Below are positions 51,379 to 60,304 of a stretch of DNA of 64,000 nucleotides, one piece after another. The DNA comes from Sphingobacteriales bacterium 44-15 (GTDB taxonomy: Bacteria; Bacteroidota; Bacteroidia; Chitinophagales; Chitinophagaceae), in assembly GCA_001899685.1 (NCBI GenBank), contig MKWG01000031.1:2355-66354 (forward strand). The letters are read 5' to 3'. How positions within the stretch are numbered: the first letter of the stretch is position 1; the number at the start of each line of letters is the position of its first letter. Below the pieces are notes generated by a model that did no database searches, had not been told where the DNA came from, and worked only from the letters and a program-made list of their open reading frames with translations. The position numbers were made by a program, and so were the translations under genes.

Positions 51379-54300
51379 TTAAAATGCGGCTCTTATAGTA
51401 AACACAAAAGTTCTCATCATTGGCAAAAAGCCCTCTTCGCCGGAATACGCCGTATTATTAGAGTTGTTTGACTCAGGGTTAAAATTATAAGGCAGGGTAT
51501 TGTGCAGGTACATGAGGTTACGCCCTACAGCAGATACCGACAGCCCTCTCAATTTAAGCTTCTGGTATATTTGGGGCGATACGGCGTAGGACAAAGCGAC
51601 CTGGCGCAAAGAGATCCACGAATTTTTTAATATCCAGTAATCAGCCACTCCGGTAGAGGAAGATCCATAGCGATAAAAAAACTGCGGCAGGTGAGAAGGT
51701 TCTACCAATCCCTGATCATAAGCTTCCTGGTAGGTCATACCGCCTACATCAGCGGTTCCCCCACCAGGCTTATCTACTGTTTGCCCCGGGGCAAAAACGC
51801 CCTGCGGGATAATACCGTCATCATAAGTACCTCCGTCGTTAGCATAGGCAGATGTCCATACAATACCACCGTTCTGTTTATCACGCCCCTGCAATGAATT
51901 AGGGAATACCCCGGTATGGGTACCATACCTGTAACTTAATGCTACAAAATCACCTCCAATTTTTGCATCAAGCAAAACATTCAGGCTAAAGTTTTTATAA
52001 GTAAAGGTATTATCCCAACCGCCTCTGAATTTTGCATTAATATCTCCTACATCCTGCCACTGATTACTGCGGGCCGGAAAAGCTGTTCTTGAATCACTTC
52101 TCCATGCAAGTATCGGCAAACCATTCCTGGGATCATCAATAGGTTTTCCGTTCCCGTCTACTGCCTGAAAAGCGGTAGAGTGAATTTGAGTCCTTAATGT
52201 TCCGTAAGATTTGCCCACAACTGCCCAGGTACTGATCTCTCCTATGTTGGCTCCGAGGTCATACTCTGTTCTGCCGGGATACAGGTCAATAATTTTATTC
52301 CTGTTAACAGCATAATTCACAGCAGTATTCCAACTGAAATTTTTGCTTCGCACAGGAGTAGCATCTACAGAAATTTCAATACCCCTGTTTTGAATATTTC
52401 CTGCGTTAATGAATATTGTGCTCACTCCCGATTCACCAGGCGTTGTTATATCCAATAACTGGTTCCTGGTATTATCCTGGTACACACTTACGTCGAAGCC
52501 TACACGATTGTTAAGAAAGCGCATTTCGAGGCCCAGCTCTTTGGAGATCTTGTTCTGAGGTTTGAGATTAGGCTGCAACACGGAGCTGCTGCTATAAGTA
52601 GAGATCGGAACATTCTGACCATTGGCGGTACTGTAACCACTAAAAGCAAATCCCGGGTTGATCTTACCCGGATCGGTATCTCCTCCCAATGCGGCTATAT
52701 TGCCTCTGAGCTTTCCATAGCTGATCCAAGCAGGCATGTTTTCTTTAAAGGTTTCTGTAAATATCCACGCCAAACTAACCGCGGGATAAGTGTAAAAATT
52801 GTTGCCCATTCCGTTAGTGTAGGTAAGGGCGCTGCTCCAGTCTCCCCTCCAGGTAGCCTGCAGGAACAGCATGTTCTTAAAGGCGATATCTGCGCTTGCG
52901 TATAACGAATTGAATACCTTCTGGTTTCTAAGACCAGCCGAAGTTGTGGGCTGAAGTACAGAATTTGCAATAAAATAATTTCCGGGATAGCTTAATCCGC
53001 CATTGGTTGAACTTGTTTCATACGTGATCTTGGAGTGTAGCGCTTCTCCGCCAATATATCCGTTAATGGAAAGATCCGGGTTGATATCCTTATTCATCAT
53101 CAACATCCATTTCTGCATGTTGCTTTCCTTGGTTTGGAAGCCAAGTGAATAAGCCCCTCCTGTAAAACCTACACCCTGTCCTAATTCTTTGGTTTCGTTG
53201 CGGGTATAAATATTATTGATATTGCCTTCCAGTACTAACTTTGCCCAGTCGGTCAGTTTCAAGGTGAAAGCTACCCTGCTTCTCAACAACTGCTCCTTTT
53301 GAATATAGTTGTTCTCGAAAAGCGAAAACCAGAACCTGGTTTCGGGGGCAAAATTAGTTTCCCCCGGTGTGGCGGGATTAGGCACTCCTCCAAACTTGCT
53401 GGTATAATGCTCTTTTTGCATCCAGTATTTGGTATCGTAGTTCCGGGGCATCATCCAGGAATAGAGCTTACCAAAATTATAAGAGGCAAATGCATCCAGC
53501 CCGCCAAGACGGGGTGGATTATAGCCTGTAAAATCTGAATAGGCTGCGCTTACATCTACATCGAGAAAGCTGGTAAATTTGTGCGTTATCCGCAGATCAA
53601 AAGCATTTTTTGTGAGCCGGTTGTTGCTCACCACACCTTCGGCCTGGTTACGGTTGTACGACAGGCGGAAGGTAGATTTCTCGGTTCCCCCGTCAATGGC
53701 AACATTTGTATTATTTCCCACACCGGTCTGGAACACATCAAGGAAGTTATTGGGCTGGGGTAAATATTTGGTCATAGTGCCATCATAGTTGATCACATCC
53801 TGTCCCAGCATCCTGGGCCCCCAGTTCTCCAGCTCACGGCCAATTCCCCTGTCAATATATGGCTTACCTGTTACCGGGTCGGTAGGAAACACCTTGGTTG
53901 TCCATCTCTCCGTTGGCTTATAATTCGGATCCCGGGCATCTGTAAAAAAATCGCCTACTGTGCCTCCGCCAAACTCATTCTGAAAATCCGGACCTGCATA
54001 AGGGTCTGTCAGGCTTAAAGAATGACTTACAGATACGCCTATTCCTTTTTGTTGTTTTCCTTTTTTAGTGGTGATCAGTATAACTCCGTTTACGGCACGC
54101 GAACCGTACAATGCAGCAGCAGAAGATCCTTTTAATACGGAAACGCTTTCAAAATCTTCCATATTCAGGTTCTTCAGGTCATTACCAAAATCACGGCCAT
54201 TACCGCTAAACTGGTCATTATCCATTATTACTCCATCTATCACAAAAATGGGTTGGTTATTATTACCCAGGGTAGAGTTACCGCGAATTACTATTTTGGA

Positions 54301-54795
54301 GTTTGCCATCAAACCACCGGCGCCTCCCATATCAATCTGTACACCTGCCACCCTGCCCTGTAAGGCATTAATCGGGTTTACTTCGTTGGTCTTTGCCAAA
54401 GCATCTCCTTTTACTTCTGTTACAGAAAAGCCCAAAGACCTTTTTTGCTTCGTTATACCTAAAGCTGTCACTACCACCGCTTCGTTTTCCTTAATGCTGG
54501 ATCTCAGCATCACTGCTATCTTCGTTTGATCCGCAATATTCACTTCCCGTTTTTCAAACCCGACATAACTGAATACTAAAACTTGTTGGGAAGAAGCAAC
54601 AGCAACGCTGAAATGCCCGCTGGCGTCCGTTGCGCCGAGATTGCTACCGCCTTTAACGGAGATAGTTACACCGGCAAGTCCTAAACCATTTTCATCGGTT
54701 ACCTCACCGGTAACGGTTCTCTTTTGCTGGGCAAGAGCATGATTAAAAAACAGCACTGCTAATAGCAACAGTAGCTGAACGCGCATTTTTTTCAT
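51379..54795 (-). CDS. SusC/RagA-family TonB-linked outer-membrane transporter
   Basis: A 1138-residue transporter, the longest of the three: signal peptide (about 1-22), regulatory-like domain (VTGEVTDENGLGLAGVTISV), plug start (EAVVVTALGITKQKRSLGFS), plug with NNQPIFVIDGVIMDNDQFSG and VLKGSSAAALYGSRAVNGVI, barrel ending FTIRAAF. It begins 68 bases after the ROK regulator gene on the same strand, so regulator and transporter may share a transcript. Confidence 0.93.
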   Translation of the reverse strand: MKKMRVQLLLLLAVLFFNHALAQQKRTVTGEVTDENGLGLAGVTISVKGGSNLGATDASGHFSVAVASSQQVLVFSYVGFEKREVNIADQTKIAVMLRSSIKENEAVVVTALGITKQKRSLGFSVTEVKGDALAKTNEVNPINALQGRVAGVQIDMGGAGGLMANSKIVIRGNSTLGNNNQPIFVIDGVIMDNDQFSGNGRDFGNDLKNLNMEDFESVSVLKGSSAAALYGSRAVNGVILITTKKGKQQKGIGVSVSHSLSLTDPYAGPDFQNEFGGGTVGDFFTDARDPNYKPTERWTTKVFPTDPVTGKPYIDRGIGRELENWGPRMLGQDVINYDGTMTKYLPQPNNFLDVFQTGVGNNTNVAIDGGTEKSTFRLSYNRNQAEGVVSNNRLTKNAFDLRITHKFTSFLDVDVSAAYSDFTGYNPPRLGGLDAFASYNFGKLYSWMMPRNYDTKYWMQKEHYTSKFGGVPNPATPGETNFAPETRFWFSLFENNYIQKEQLLRSRVAFTLKLTDWAKLVLEGNINNIYTRNETKELGQGVGFTGGAYSLGFQTKESNMQKWMLMMNKDINPDLSINGYIGGEALHSKITYETSSTNGGLSYPGNYFIANSVLQPTTSAGLRNQKVFNSLYASADIAFKNMLFLQATWRGDWSSALTYTNGMGNNFYTYPAVSLAWIFTETFKENMPAWISYGKLRGNIAALGGDTDPGKINPGFAFSGYSTANGQNVPISTYSSSSVLQPNLKPQNKISKELGLEMRFLNNRVGFDVSVYQDNTRNQLLDITTPGESGVSTIFINAGNIQNRGIEISVDATPVRSKNFSWNTAVNYAVNRNKIIDLYPGRTEYDLGANIGEISTWAVVGKSYGTLRTQIHSTAFQAVDGNGKPIDDPRNGLPILAWRSDSRTAFPARSNQWQDVGDINAKFRGGWDNTFTYKNFSLNVLLDAKIGGDFVALSYRYGTHTGVFPNSLQGRDKQNGGIVWTSAYANDGGTYDDGIIPQGVFAPGQTVDKPGGGTADVGGMTYQEAYDQGLVEPSHLPQFFYRYGSSSTGVADYWILKNSWISLRQVALSYAVSPQIYQKLKLRGLSVSAVGRNLMYLHNTLPYNFNPESNNSNNTAYSGEEGFLPMMRTFVFTIRAAF

Positions 54796-54863
54796 TACAG
54801 ATTATTTTTGGTTGTAAATAAGGGATTATGCTGCTAAAACATTTTTTATTTTAAAACAAAGTA

Positions 54864-56108
54864 CTACGCTGCTTCAAAAATTTTTTTCTTCATGGGGATA
54901 CCTCTTTCAAACTTTTCCATTACGAGCGCCGCACTGCCGATCAGCTCAGCATCCTGCCCGATATCGGAGATCATGATCTCGGTATTGGCTGCCAGCCGGG
55001 GAATACAGTGCTCATTCAAGGCCTGCTGTATAGGCGCCTGCAATATTTTTCCCGCAACAGATCCTCTTCCGCTCAGCACCACTATACCCGGGTTTAACAG
55101 ATGAATGAGAATAGCAATGCCACGACCAATATTATATCCTGCTTCCGACAGCAGTTCCACAGCAAAGCGGTCTCCCCTCCCTGCCGCCTGGAAAATAGCA
55201 TTGGCGGCATCTTCAGGAGCTTCTTTTGCCAGCGAATCTTTATTTAATATAGAAGCCCTGCCTGCAGACAGACCGGTCAGCGCTTTATCTATTACGGCAT
55301 ACAGCGATGCTTCCGTTTCGAGGCAACCGCTTTTGCCGCAACTGCATAATTTACCATTCTGAAACAGCGGAATATGGCTGAACTCTCCCGCAAAGCCATC
55401 TTCACCCCTGAACAATACATTATTCAATACCAGCCCGAGCCCTATGCCCCAGCCCACATTGATGACCATTACATTTTTACTACGGGATGCCACACCGAAT
55501 TTTAATTCGGCAAGCGCTATCATGCTGGAATCATTATCAATGAATACCGGAATGCCCGTTTTGGAAGAAATATATTCGCTTACGCTGCTACCGCCTGTCA
55601 GAAAAGAATAGTTTATACCTTCTTTGGCATTGATAAAGCCCGGCATACCGATTCCTATGCCTACTATTTTACTTTTTTCTATACCTGAATCAGTAATTAC
55701 CTGCTCTATCTTTTGTGCCAGTTGCTGGAGCGCATCCGGGTCTTTGGCAAGGTTTAGCTCCATCAGGGTAGTGCTGCCAACGAGATTGCTGTTCATGTCC
55801 ATCACTGCCAGCCGGGTAACATACTGATCCATCGCCACAGCTACGGTATACATAAAATCAGCACGCAGCGAATACATCTGTGGGCGCCTGCCGCCGCTTG
55901 AAGGGGCATGACCAATCTCTATAACATACCCTTCCTTGACAAGCTCATTTAATATCTTGGTAGTAAGAGACAGGCTTTTTTCAATTTTGCTGCTTATCTC
56001 TGCACAGGAGAGCATTTTAGAAAAATAAAGATTATTGATAATCTTCTTTTTATATAAATAGCTTTTAGCAGTCATTTCAGGTAATAATGGAGTTTTCTTT
56101 AATTTCAC
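54864..56108 (-). CDS. ROK-family transcriptional regulator (NagC/XylR-like)
   Basis: A 414-residue repressor-type protein. An N-terminal winged helix (YLYKKKIINNLYFSKMLSCA through LSLTTKILNELVKEGYVIEIG) is followed by SSGGRRPQMYSL, then a ROK sugar-binding domain: VAVAMDQYVTRLAVMD, IGIGMPGFINAKEG, INVGWGIGLGLVLN. The zinc motif CSCGKSGCLE follows a HIPLF segment. It likely senses an intracellular sugar released by this locus (a GlcNAc or fucose derivative) and controls the SusC/SusD genes downstream and the fucosidase gene that diverges from it across 164 AT-rich bases. Confidence 0.88.
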   Translation of the reverse strand: MKLKKTPLLPEMTAKSYLYKKKIINNLYFSKMLSCAEISSKIEKSLSLTTKILNELVKEGYVIEIGHAPSSGGRRPQMYSLRADFMYTVAVAMDQYVTRLAVMDMNSNLVGSTTLMELNLAKDPDALQQLAQKIEQVITDSGIEKSKIVGIGIGMPGFINAKEGINYSFLTGGSSVSEYISSKTGIPVFIDNDSSMIALAELKFGVASRSKNVMVINVGWGIGLGLVLNNVLFRGEDGFAGEFSHIPLFQNGKLCSCGKSGCLETEASLYAVIDKALTGLSAGRASILNKDSLAKEAPEDAANAIFQAAGRGDRFAVELLSEAGYNIGRGIAILIHLLNPGIVVLSGRGSVAGKILQAPIQQALNEHCIPRLAANTEIMISDIGQDAELIGSAALVMEKFERGIPMKKKIFEAA

Positions 56109-56272
56109 AATAAAATAACTAAACTTTTACAAAAAAAACAAAAAGATTTCAATAAAAATTTTAAAATAGTAGAAATATATTTAGATAATAGTATAAGTTT
56201 ACTTAAGATTAGCTTTTATATATTAGTTTGGCCGCAATTTTTTATTATCACATTTAAACGTTTCACTCGGTA

Positions 56273-57601
56273 ATGCGACAAATATGGTTAACCCTGGGTC
56301 TTCCCTTCTTTTTTATTTCAATAGCATATTCCCAGGCTGCAAATGAAAATGACACTAAAATGCAGTGGTTTAAGGATGCCAAACTGGGCATTTTTATTCA
56401 TTGGGGCATTTACGCTGTGGATGGTGTGGATGAAAGCTGGTCATTTCATAATAAAAAGATGTCGTATACCGACTATATGAAGCAACTTAATGGCTTTACC
56501 GCCAAAAATTATAATCCCGACGCATGGATACAGCTCATCAAAGAATCCGGCGCACGTTATACCGTGATCACCACCAAGCACCACGATGGGATTGCCCTTT
56601 GGGATACCAGGGCTAATAACATGAGCGTTGCCAGGCTCACTCCCGCACGCCGGGATGTATTGACACCTTTCTTTGATGCTGCCCGGAAAGCCGGGTTAAA
56701 AACCGGCGCCTATTTTTCCATACTTGACTGGAGCCACCAGGACTATCCCGGTTTTTTAAAGGACAGCAGCAGGTACCAGATAAAAAATGATACCCTGCGC
56801 TGGAAGCGTTACCGGGAGTTTTATCAAAAACAAATACAGGAATTAAGTGAAAAATTCAATCCGGACCTGTTCTGGTTTGACGGTGACTGGGAACACAGCG
56901 CGGAAGAATGGCAGGCGAAAAAAGTGAGAAATATGATACTGAAGCATAATCCCAATGCTATCATCAATGGCAGGCTTACCGGCTATGGGGATTATGAAAC
57001 GCCGGAGCAGAATTTCCCGATCACACGTCCGTCAATGCACCCCTGGGAATTGTGCATGACCTCCAACAACAACTGGGGTTATCATCCCGACGATAGCGCC
57101 TATAAAACGCCTTATGAGCTCATCACCATTTTTGCTGATGTCATCAGCAACGGGGGTAACCTGCTGTTTGATATCGGCCCCCGTGAAGACGGCTGGATAC
57201 CTACGGAACAGGTATTCCTGCTGAAAGAGCTGGGCAAATGGACCAACAAACATGCCGCTGCTATTTTTAACACAGTTGCGGGCCTGCCGCCCGGTCATTA
57301 TTACGGGCCAAGCACTTTGTCAAAAGATTCTTCCACGCTCTACCTGTTTGTTCCCGCTCACAACCTGGGAAAGATCGTGATCAAAGGGCTATACAACAAG
57401 ATCAGCAACATCAGCGTGGTTGGAACAGACCAGCAACTGGGACATAAAATTGTCGGCAAGATCTCGTGGAGCCCTGTACCCGGGCTGGTATATATTGATG
57501 ATATCCCCGAAACAGCTATGGACGGATATATGACTGTGCTCGAAGTAAAGCTGGACGGGCCGGTGAAGCTGTATAAGGGTAAAGGTGGGTTGCAGGAGTA
57601 A
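56273..57601 (+). CDS. GH29 alpha-L-fucosidase
   Basis: A 442-residue secreted glycosidase (signal peptide about 1-20, ending AYSQA). The barrel has KLGIFIHWGIYAVDG, YTVITTKHHDGIALWDT, GLKTGAYFSILDWSH, and the nucleophile D203 in LFWFDGDWEH. VISNGGNLLFDIGPREDG closes the barrel; a small C-terminal beta domain follows. GH29 removes terminal alpha-linked fucose with retention. It is transcribed divergently from the ROK regulator, and is the only glycoside hydrolase gene of this locus. Linkage specificity cannot be read from sequence. Confidence 0.93.
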   Translation: MRQIWLTLGLPFFFISIAYSQAANENDTKMQWFKDAKLGIFIHWGIYAVDGVDESWSFHNKKMSYTDYMKQLNGFTAKNYNPDAWIQLIKESGARYTVITTKHHDGIALWDTRANNMSVARLTPARRDVLTPFFDAARKAGLKTGAYFSILDWSHQDYPGFLKDSSRYQIKNDTLRWKRYREFYQKQIQELSEKFNPDLFWFDGDWEHSAEEWQAKKVRNMILKHNPNAIINGRLTGYGDYETPEQNFPITRPSMHPWELCMTSNNNWGYHPDDSAYKTPYELITIFADVISNGGNLLFDIGPREDGWIPTEQVFLLKELGKWTNKHAAAIFNTVAGLPPGHYYGPSTLSKDSSTLYLFVPAHNLGKIVIKGLYNKISNISVVGTDQQLGHKIVGKISWSPVPGLVYIDDIPETAMDGYMTVLEVKLDGPVKLYKGKGGLQE

Positions 57602-57606
57602 GGGCG

Positions 57607-57653
57607 GTGAGCTATGGGCTTGGGGCTATCAGCGGTCAGCTATCAGCTATGGG
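57607..57653. repeat. Period-7 repeat array (AGCTATN/GGGCTAT)
   Basis: Consecutive heptamers GAGCTAT, GGGCTTG, GGGCTAT, CAGCGGT, CAGCTAT, CAGCTAT start just after the fucosidase stop codon. It is related in sequence and period to the array at 12554-12629. Confidence 0.7.
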
Positions 57654-57701
57654 TGTCTTGAGCATTTTACTTACCAAAAATGCTGCCTCTTTACGTGAAA
57701 C

Positions 57702-57800
57702 TCATTGAACCACAAAGGCACGGAGACACAAAGGTTCACAAAGGATTTTCTTTGCCGGCTTTGCTTTCTTTGCCTGCCCGTCCGGTCAGGCGGGCGTGAA
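57702..57800 (-). repeat. GC-rich hairpin/GCAAAG repeat, copy 3
   Basis: AACCACAAAGGCACGGAGAC, ACAAAGG, TTCACAAAGGATTTTCTTTG, then GCCTGCCCGTCCGGTCAGGC GGGCGTGAAAC. It is nearly the inverse complement of the repeat at 62280-62390, including hairpin head, GCAAAG units and tail. Confidence 0.8.
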
Positions 57801-57808
57801 ACTTTTTC

Positions 57809-58474
57809 CTAATTCAGCGCGCTGGCCTCTTTTACAATTTTAATACCCTTGGTATGCCTGATGAATTCCCATCCGCCTGATATATTGCGGAGGTTGTTAT
57901 ATCCCTGCTGTTTTAATATAGAAGCGGCAATAACGCTCCGGTACCCTCTTACACAATGAATGTACAAGTTGTCCCTTTCTTCAAGCTGCACGAGATTGCC
58001 CGGATCTGACAGGTCGCTAAGCGGGATATTCACCGCATTTTCAACATGCCCTTCCGCATATTCTACCGGGCGGCGCACATCAAGCACTACAAGATTCTCG
58101 TCAAAGGGAATATCCATTGCCATTTCAGCGGCATCTACATTAATGATCATGTCTATATCTTCTCCTGCAGCTTTCCAGGCATCAAAGCCTCCTTCCAGGA
58201 ACCCTTCAATATGGGTAAATCCTGCATCCGTCAGCAGGTTAATGTTCTCAGCTTCTTTACCGGTTTCTGCTATCAGTATTATCCTTGCTGAAGGCGACAG
58301 CAGGTCTAAAGCCCATTCTACAAAATTCCCGTCCCGTCCGATAAAAAGGGAGCCTGGCACAAATCCATCGGTAAATGCACCGGCATTCCGGCTATCCAGT
58401 ATGATAATGCTTTCGTCTTCGCTTTTCATTCTTTTCAGATCGGCTACTGATAATGGCTGGATTGACTGCTTCAT
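57809..58474 (-). CDS. Double rhodanese-domain protein
   Basis: A 221-residue cytoplasmic protein with two rhodanese folds. The first (residues about 1-110, LDSRNAGAFTDGFVPGSLF) lacks the active-site Cys: its loop reads IAETGKE. The second (about 115-215, VLDVRRPVEYAEGHVENAVN) has the catalytic Cys in IHCVRGYRS. The layout equals the C-terminal part of persulfide dioxygenase-rhodanese fusions, without the metallo-beta-lactamase domain. It probably moves sulfane sulfur. The ATG at 58474 is preferred over one at 58498. It lies 75 bases after the ArsR-like gene on the same strand. Confidence 0.85.
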   Translation of the reverse strand: MKQSIQPLSVADLKRMKSEDESIIILDSRNAGAFTDGFVPGSLFIGRDGNFVEWALDLLSPSARIILIAETGKEAENINLLTDAGFTHIEGFLEGGFDAWKAAGEDIDMIINVDAAEMAMDIPFDENLVVLDVRRPVEYAEGHVENAVNIPLSDLSDPGNLVQLEERDNLYIHCVRGYRSVIAASILKQQGYNNLRNISGGWEFIRHTKGIKIVKEASALN

Positions 58475-58549
58475 TATTGAGTTATTTTTTAAATACAACA
58501 GCGGTTGACATTCACCAACCGCTGCTTAAGAATTGTTGTTGTGGCACTA

Positions 58550-58903
58550 TCAGTTCAGTAATTGTTCTACATAACTGTAAATCTCCGCCAGCCTTTTGTG
58601 ATTGACCGAGTAATAGATAAACTTACCTTCCCTCGTGGTGGTTACCACCCCGGCTCTTCTCAATATTGCCAGGTGCTGTGAAGCTACTGATTGCTCCAGC
58701 CGCAATTGCACATATAATTCGGTAACCGTCATTTTCTGCTTTTCATCCAGCAACTGTATCATCTGCTGGCGAAGCTTGTGATTAAGCGCTCTTAAAATGA
58801 GGGCTGCTTTTTTTACATTGAGGAAGTCAATTTTTACTTCGGAAACATTCTCCTGCCCCGAACCATTCAATACCATTGTGTAAGGACTTGCAAGGCCTGT
58901 CAT
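58550..58903 (-). CDS. ArsR-family winged-helix repressor
   Basis: A 117-residue dimeric-type regulator. The core is LRALNHKLRQQMIQLLDEKQ, VTELYVQLRLEQSVASQHLA (recognition helix) and ILRRAGVVTTTREGKFIYYS (wing). It has no Cys, so the metal sites and the thiol switch of sulfide/persulfide-sensing members (SqrR/BigR) are absent; the signal is unknown. A -7 box and a 16-bp palindrome lie upstream, and the rhodanese gene downstream is its likely target. Confidence 0.85.
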   Translation of the reverse strand: MTGLASPYTMVLNGSGQENVSEVKIDFLNVKKAALILRALNHKLRQQMIQLLDEKQKMTVTELYVQLRLEQSVASQHLAILRRAGVVTTTREGKFIYYSVNHKRLAEIYSYVEQLLN

Positions 58904-58945
58904 AGGAATAATAACTTTAAAATTTATTCATTAAGATATCAGGGG

Positions 58946-58953
58946 CAAAGATA
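58946..58953 (-). promoter_or_regulatory. Putative -7 box of the ArsR-rhodanese unit
   Basis: TATCTTTG on the minus strand, a perfect TAnnTTTG, 42 bases before the ArsR start codon. The expected -33 position falls on the edge of the palindrome at 58975-58990. Confidence 0.5.
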
Positions 58954-58974
58954 TGCAGGAAAACACAAATAATT

Positions 58975-58990
58975 GCCGGTAATTACCGGC
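58975..58990. promoter_or_regulatory. 16-bp palindrome, possible ArsR-family operator
   Basis: GCCGGTAATTACCGGC is its own inverse complement. It overlaps the expected -33 position of the ArsR promoter, a typical place for autorepression. As RNA it could also form a six-base-pair hairpin after tsaB, so a weak terminator is the alternative. Confidence 0.5.
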
Positions 58991-59033
58991 TTTATATGTT
59001 AATGAAGATTAAAATATACCCTCGAAGCATATG

Positions 59034-59711
59034 CTATGCGCCATGATCGCCGAAATGAAAATCCTTTAAATACGCAGGCTCCGTATAAGCAAGGTCTTTA
59101 AACTGTTTGTTTTTAAAGGAGTTAAACAGTAAAAAAGAAAGATGCCTCCCATCGTAATCTACTGTTTTAAAGCCTGCATTGTCATTGGGGAGCATGATCT
59201 GCTGCCATTTGACAGCCCCGCTGCCAAAGTAAATAACAGGACCGTTCTTCATCGCTTCAGCAAAAGAGGAAGGCTCCAGTATCAGTGCACGCGGCGGATC
59301 CAGTACATTCATTTTTTCGTCATACAGCGCGGTGAATACCTCATTTCTTCTTGCGTCAATCATAGGGCAATATGCGCCGCTGCCCGGGAAACTTTCTATA
59401 GCCGCACAGGCAAGCGCCTGTAGTGTAGACAGTGATAATAAGGGCCTTTGAAGGGCATAGCATAATCCTTTGGCGCTTGCCATAGCAACCCTCAGCCCGG
59501 TATAAGACCCGGGACCGCCGGCGACGCCTACCGCATCTATTTCATTAAGTAATAACCCCGTCGCCCCCAAAACCTCCTGTATTGCCGGCTGCACAAATGC
59601 CGCATGACTCATTGGGGCATCACTTTTGACTTCATGCAATAATCTCCCGTCCTCAGACACTCCCACAAATGCTTTCCGGAGCGCTGTATCAATATGTAAG
59701 ATAAATGCCAT
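59034..59711 (-). CDS. tsaB: tRNA threonylcarbamoyladenosine biosynthesis protein TsaB
   Basis: A 225-residue ASKHA-fold protein that works with TsaD and TsaE to make t6A37 in ANN-decoding tRNAs. MAFILHIDTALRKAFVGVSE opens the fold, DAVGVAGGPGSYTGLRVAMA is the family signature, followed by YCPMIDARRNEVFTALYD. The ATG at 59711 gives the normal N-terminus and lies just after a -7-like box (TAATTTTG, minus strand, at 59736-59743), which rules out the longer open frame up to 59807. It diverges from ridA. Confidence 0.93.
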   Translation of the reverse strand: MAFILHIDTALRKAFVGVSEDGRLLHEVKSDAPMSHAAFVQPAIQEVLGATGLLLNEIDAVGVAGGPGSYTGLRVAMASAKGLCYALQRPLLSLSTLQALACAAIESFPGSGAYCPMIDARRNEVFTALYDEKMNVLDPPRALILEPSSFAEAMKNGPVIYFGSGAVKWQQIMLPNDNAGFKTVDYDGRHLSFLLFNSFKNKQFKDLAYTEPAYLKDFHFGDHGA

Positions 59712-59784
59712 AGCTGGTATCCTGTATAAATCCGGCAAAATTAGGTTGGTAAAACGAAGTAAACATGGCAATTTTGCTTTTATT

Positions 59785-60165
59785 ATGGCTAAAAAGATCG
59801 TCAACACTTCAAAAGCCCCGGCGCCTATAGGGCCTTATAACCAGGCGGTAATGACCGGAAACTTATTATTTGTTTCCGGGCAGGTGGCTATCAATCCCGC
59901 TACAGGCAATATAGAAGCCTCCGGCATCGCAGAAGAAACTACAATGGTCATGAAAAACATAGGCGCTATACTCGCTGAGGCAGGTATGGATTTCGGCAAT
60001 ATCGTTAAAACCACTATTTTCCTTAGCGATATGAGCCTTTTTTCAGTCGTCAACGAAGTATATGCCCAATATTTCACTGCCGATTTTCCTGCCAGGGAAA
60101 CCGTAGCGGTAAAAGGGCTTCCTAAAAATGTAAATGTTGAAATAAGTGTGATCGCTTCAACATGA
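59785..60165 (+). CDS. ridA: RidA-family enamine/imine deaminase
   Basis: A 126-residue trimeric enzyme that hydrolyses reactive 2-aminoacrylate and related enamines to ammonia and keto acids. KAPAPIGPYNQAVMTGNLLF VSGQV is the N-terminal signature. The catalytic Arg is R104 in DFPARETVAV, and the C-terminal block KNVNVEISVIA is present. The ATG at 59785 matches the family length; the frame is open upstream but inside the tsaB start region. A CAATTTTG box about 20 bases before the start could be its -7. Confidence 0.95.
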   Translation: MAKKIVNTSKAPAPIGPYNQAVMTGNLLFVSGQVAINPATGNIEASGIAEETTMVMKNIGAILAEAGMDFGNIVKTTIFLSDMSLFSVVNEVYAQYFTADFPARETVAVKGLPKNVNVEISVIAST

Positions 60166-60304
60166 TATAGCATATCCATAACTGTTTGGGTAGCTATTCG
60201 GAATACGGATATTTAATGTATTCAGATGTATTTATTCGTGCATTTGTAGCTAGATTTCTCCAAAATCATTAACTTGGTTTTTTTAACTCAAAAAAGCTAA
60301 TGCT

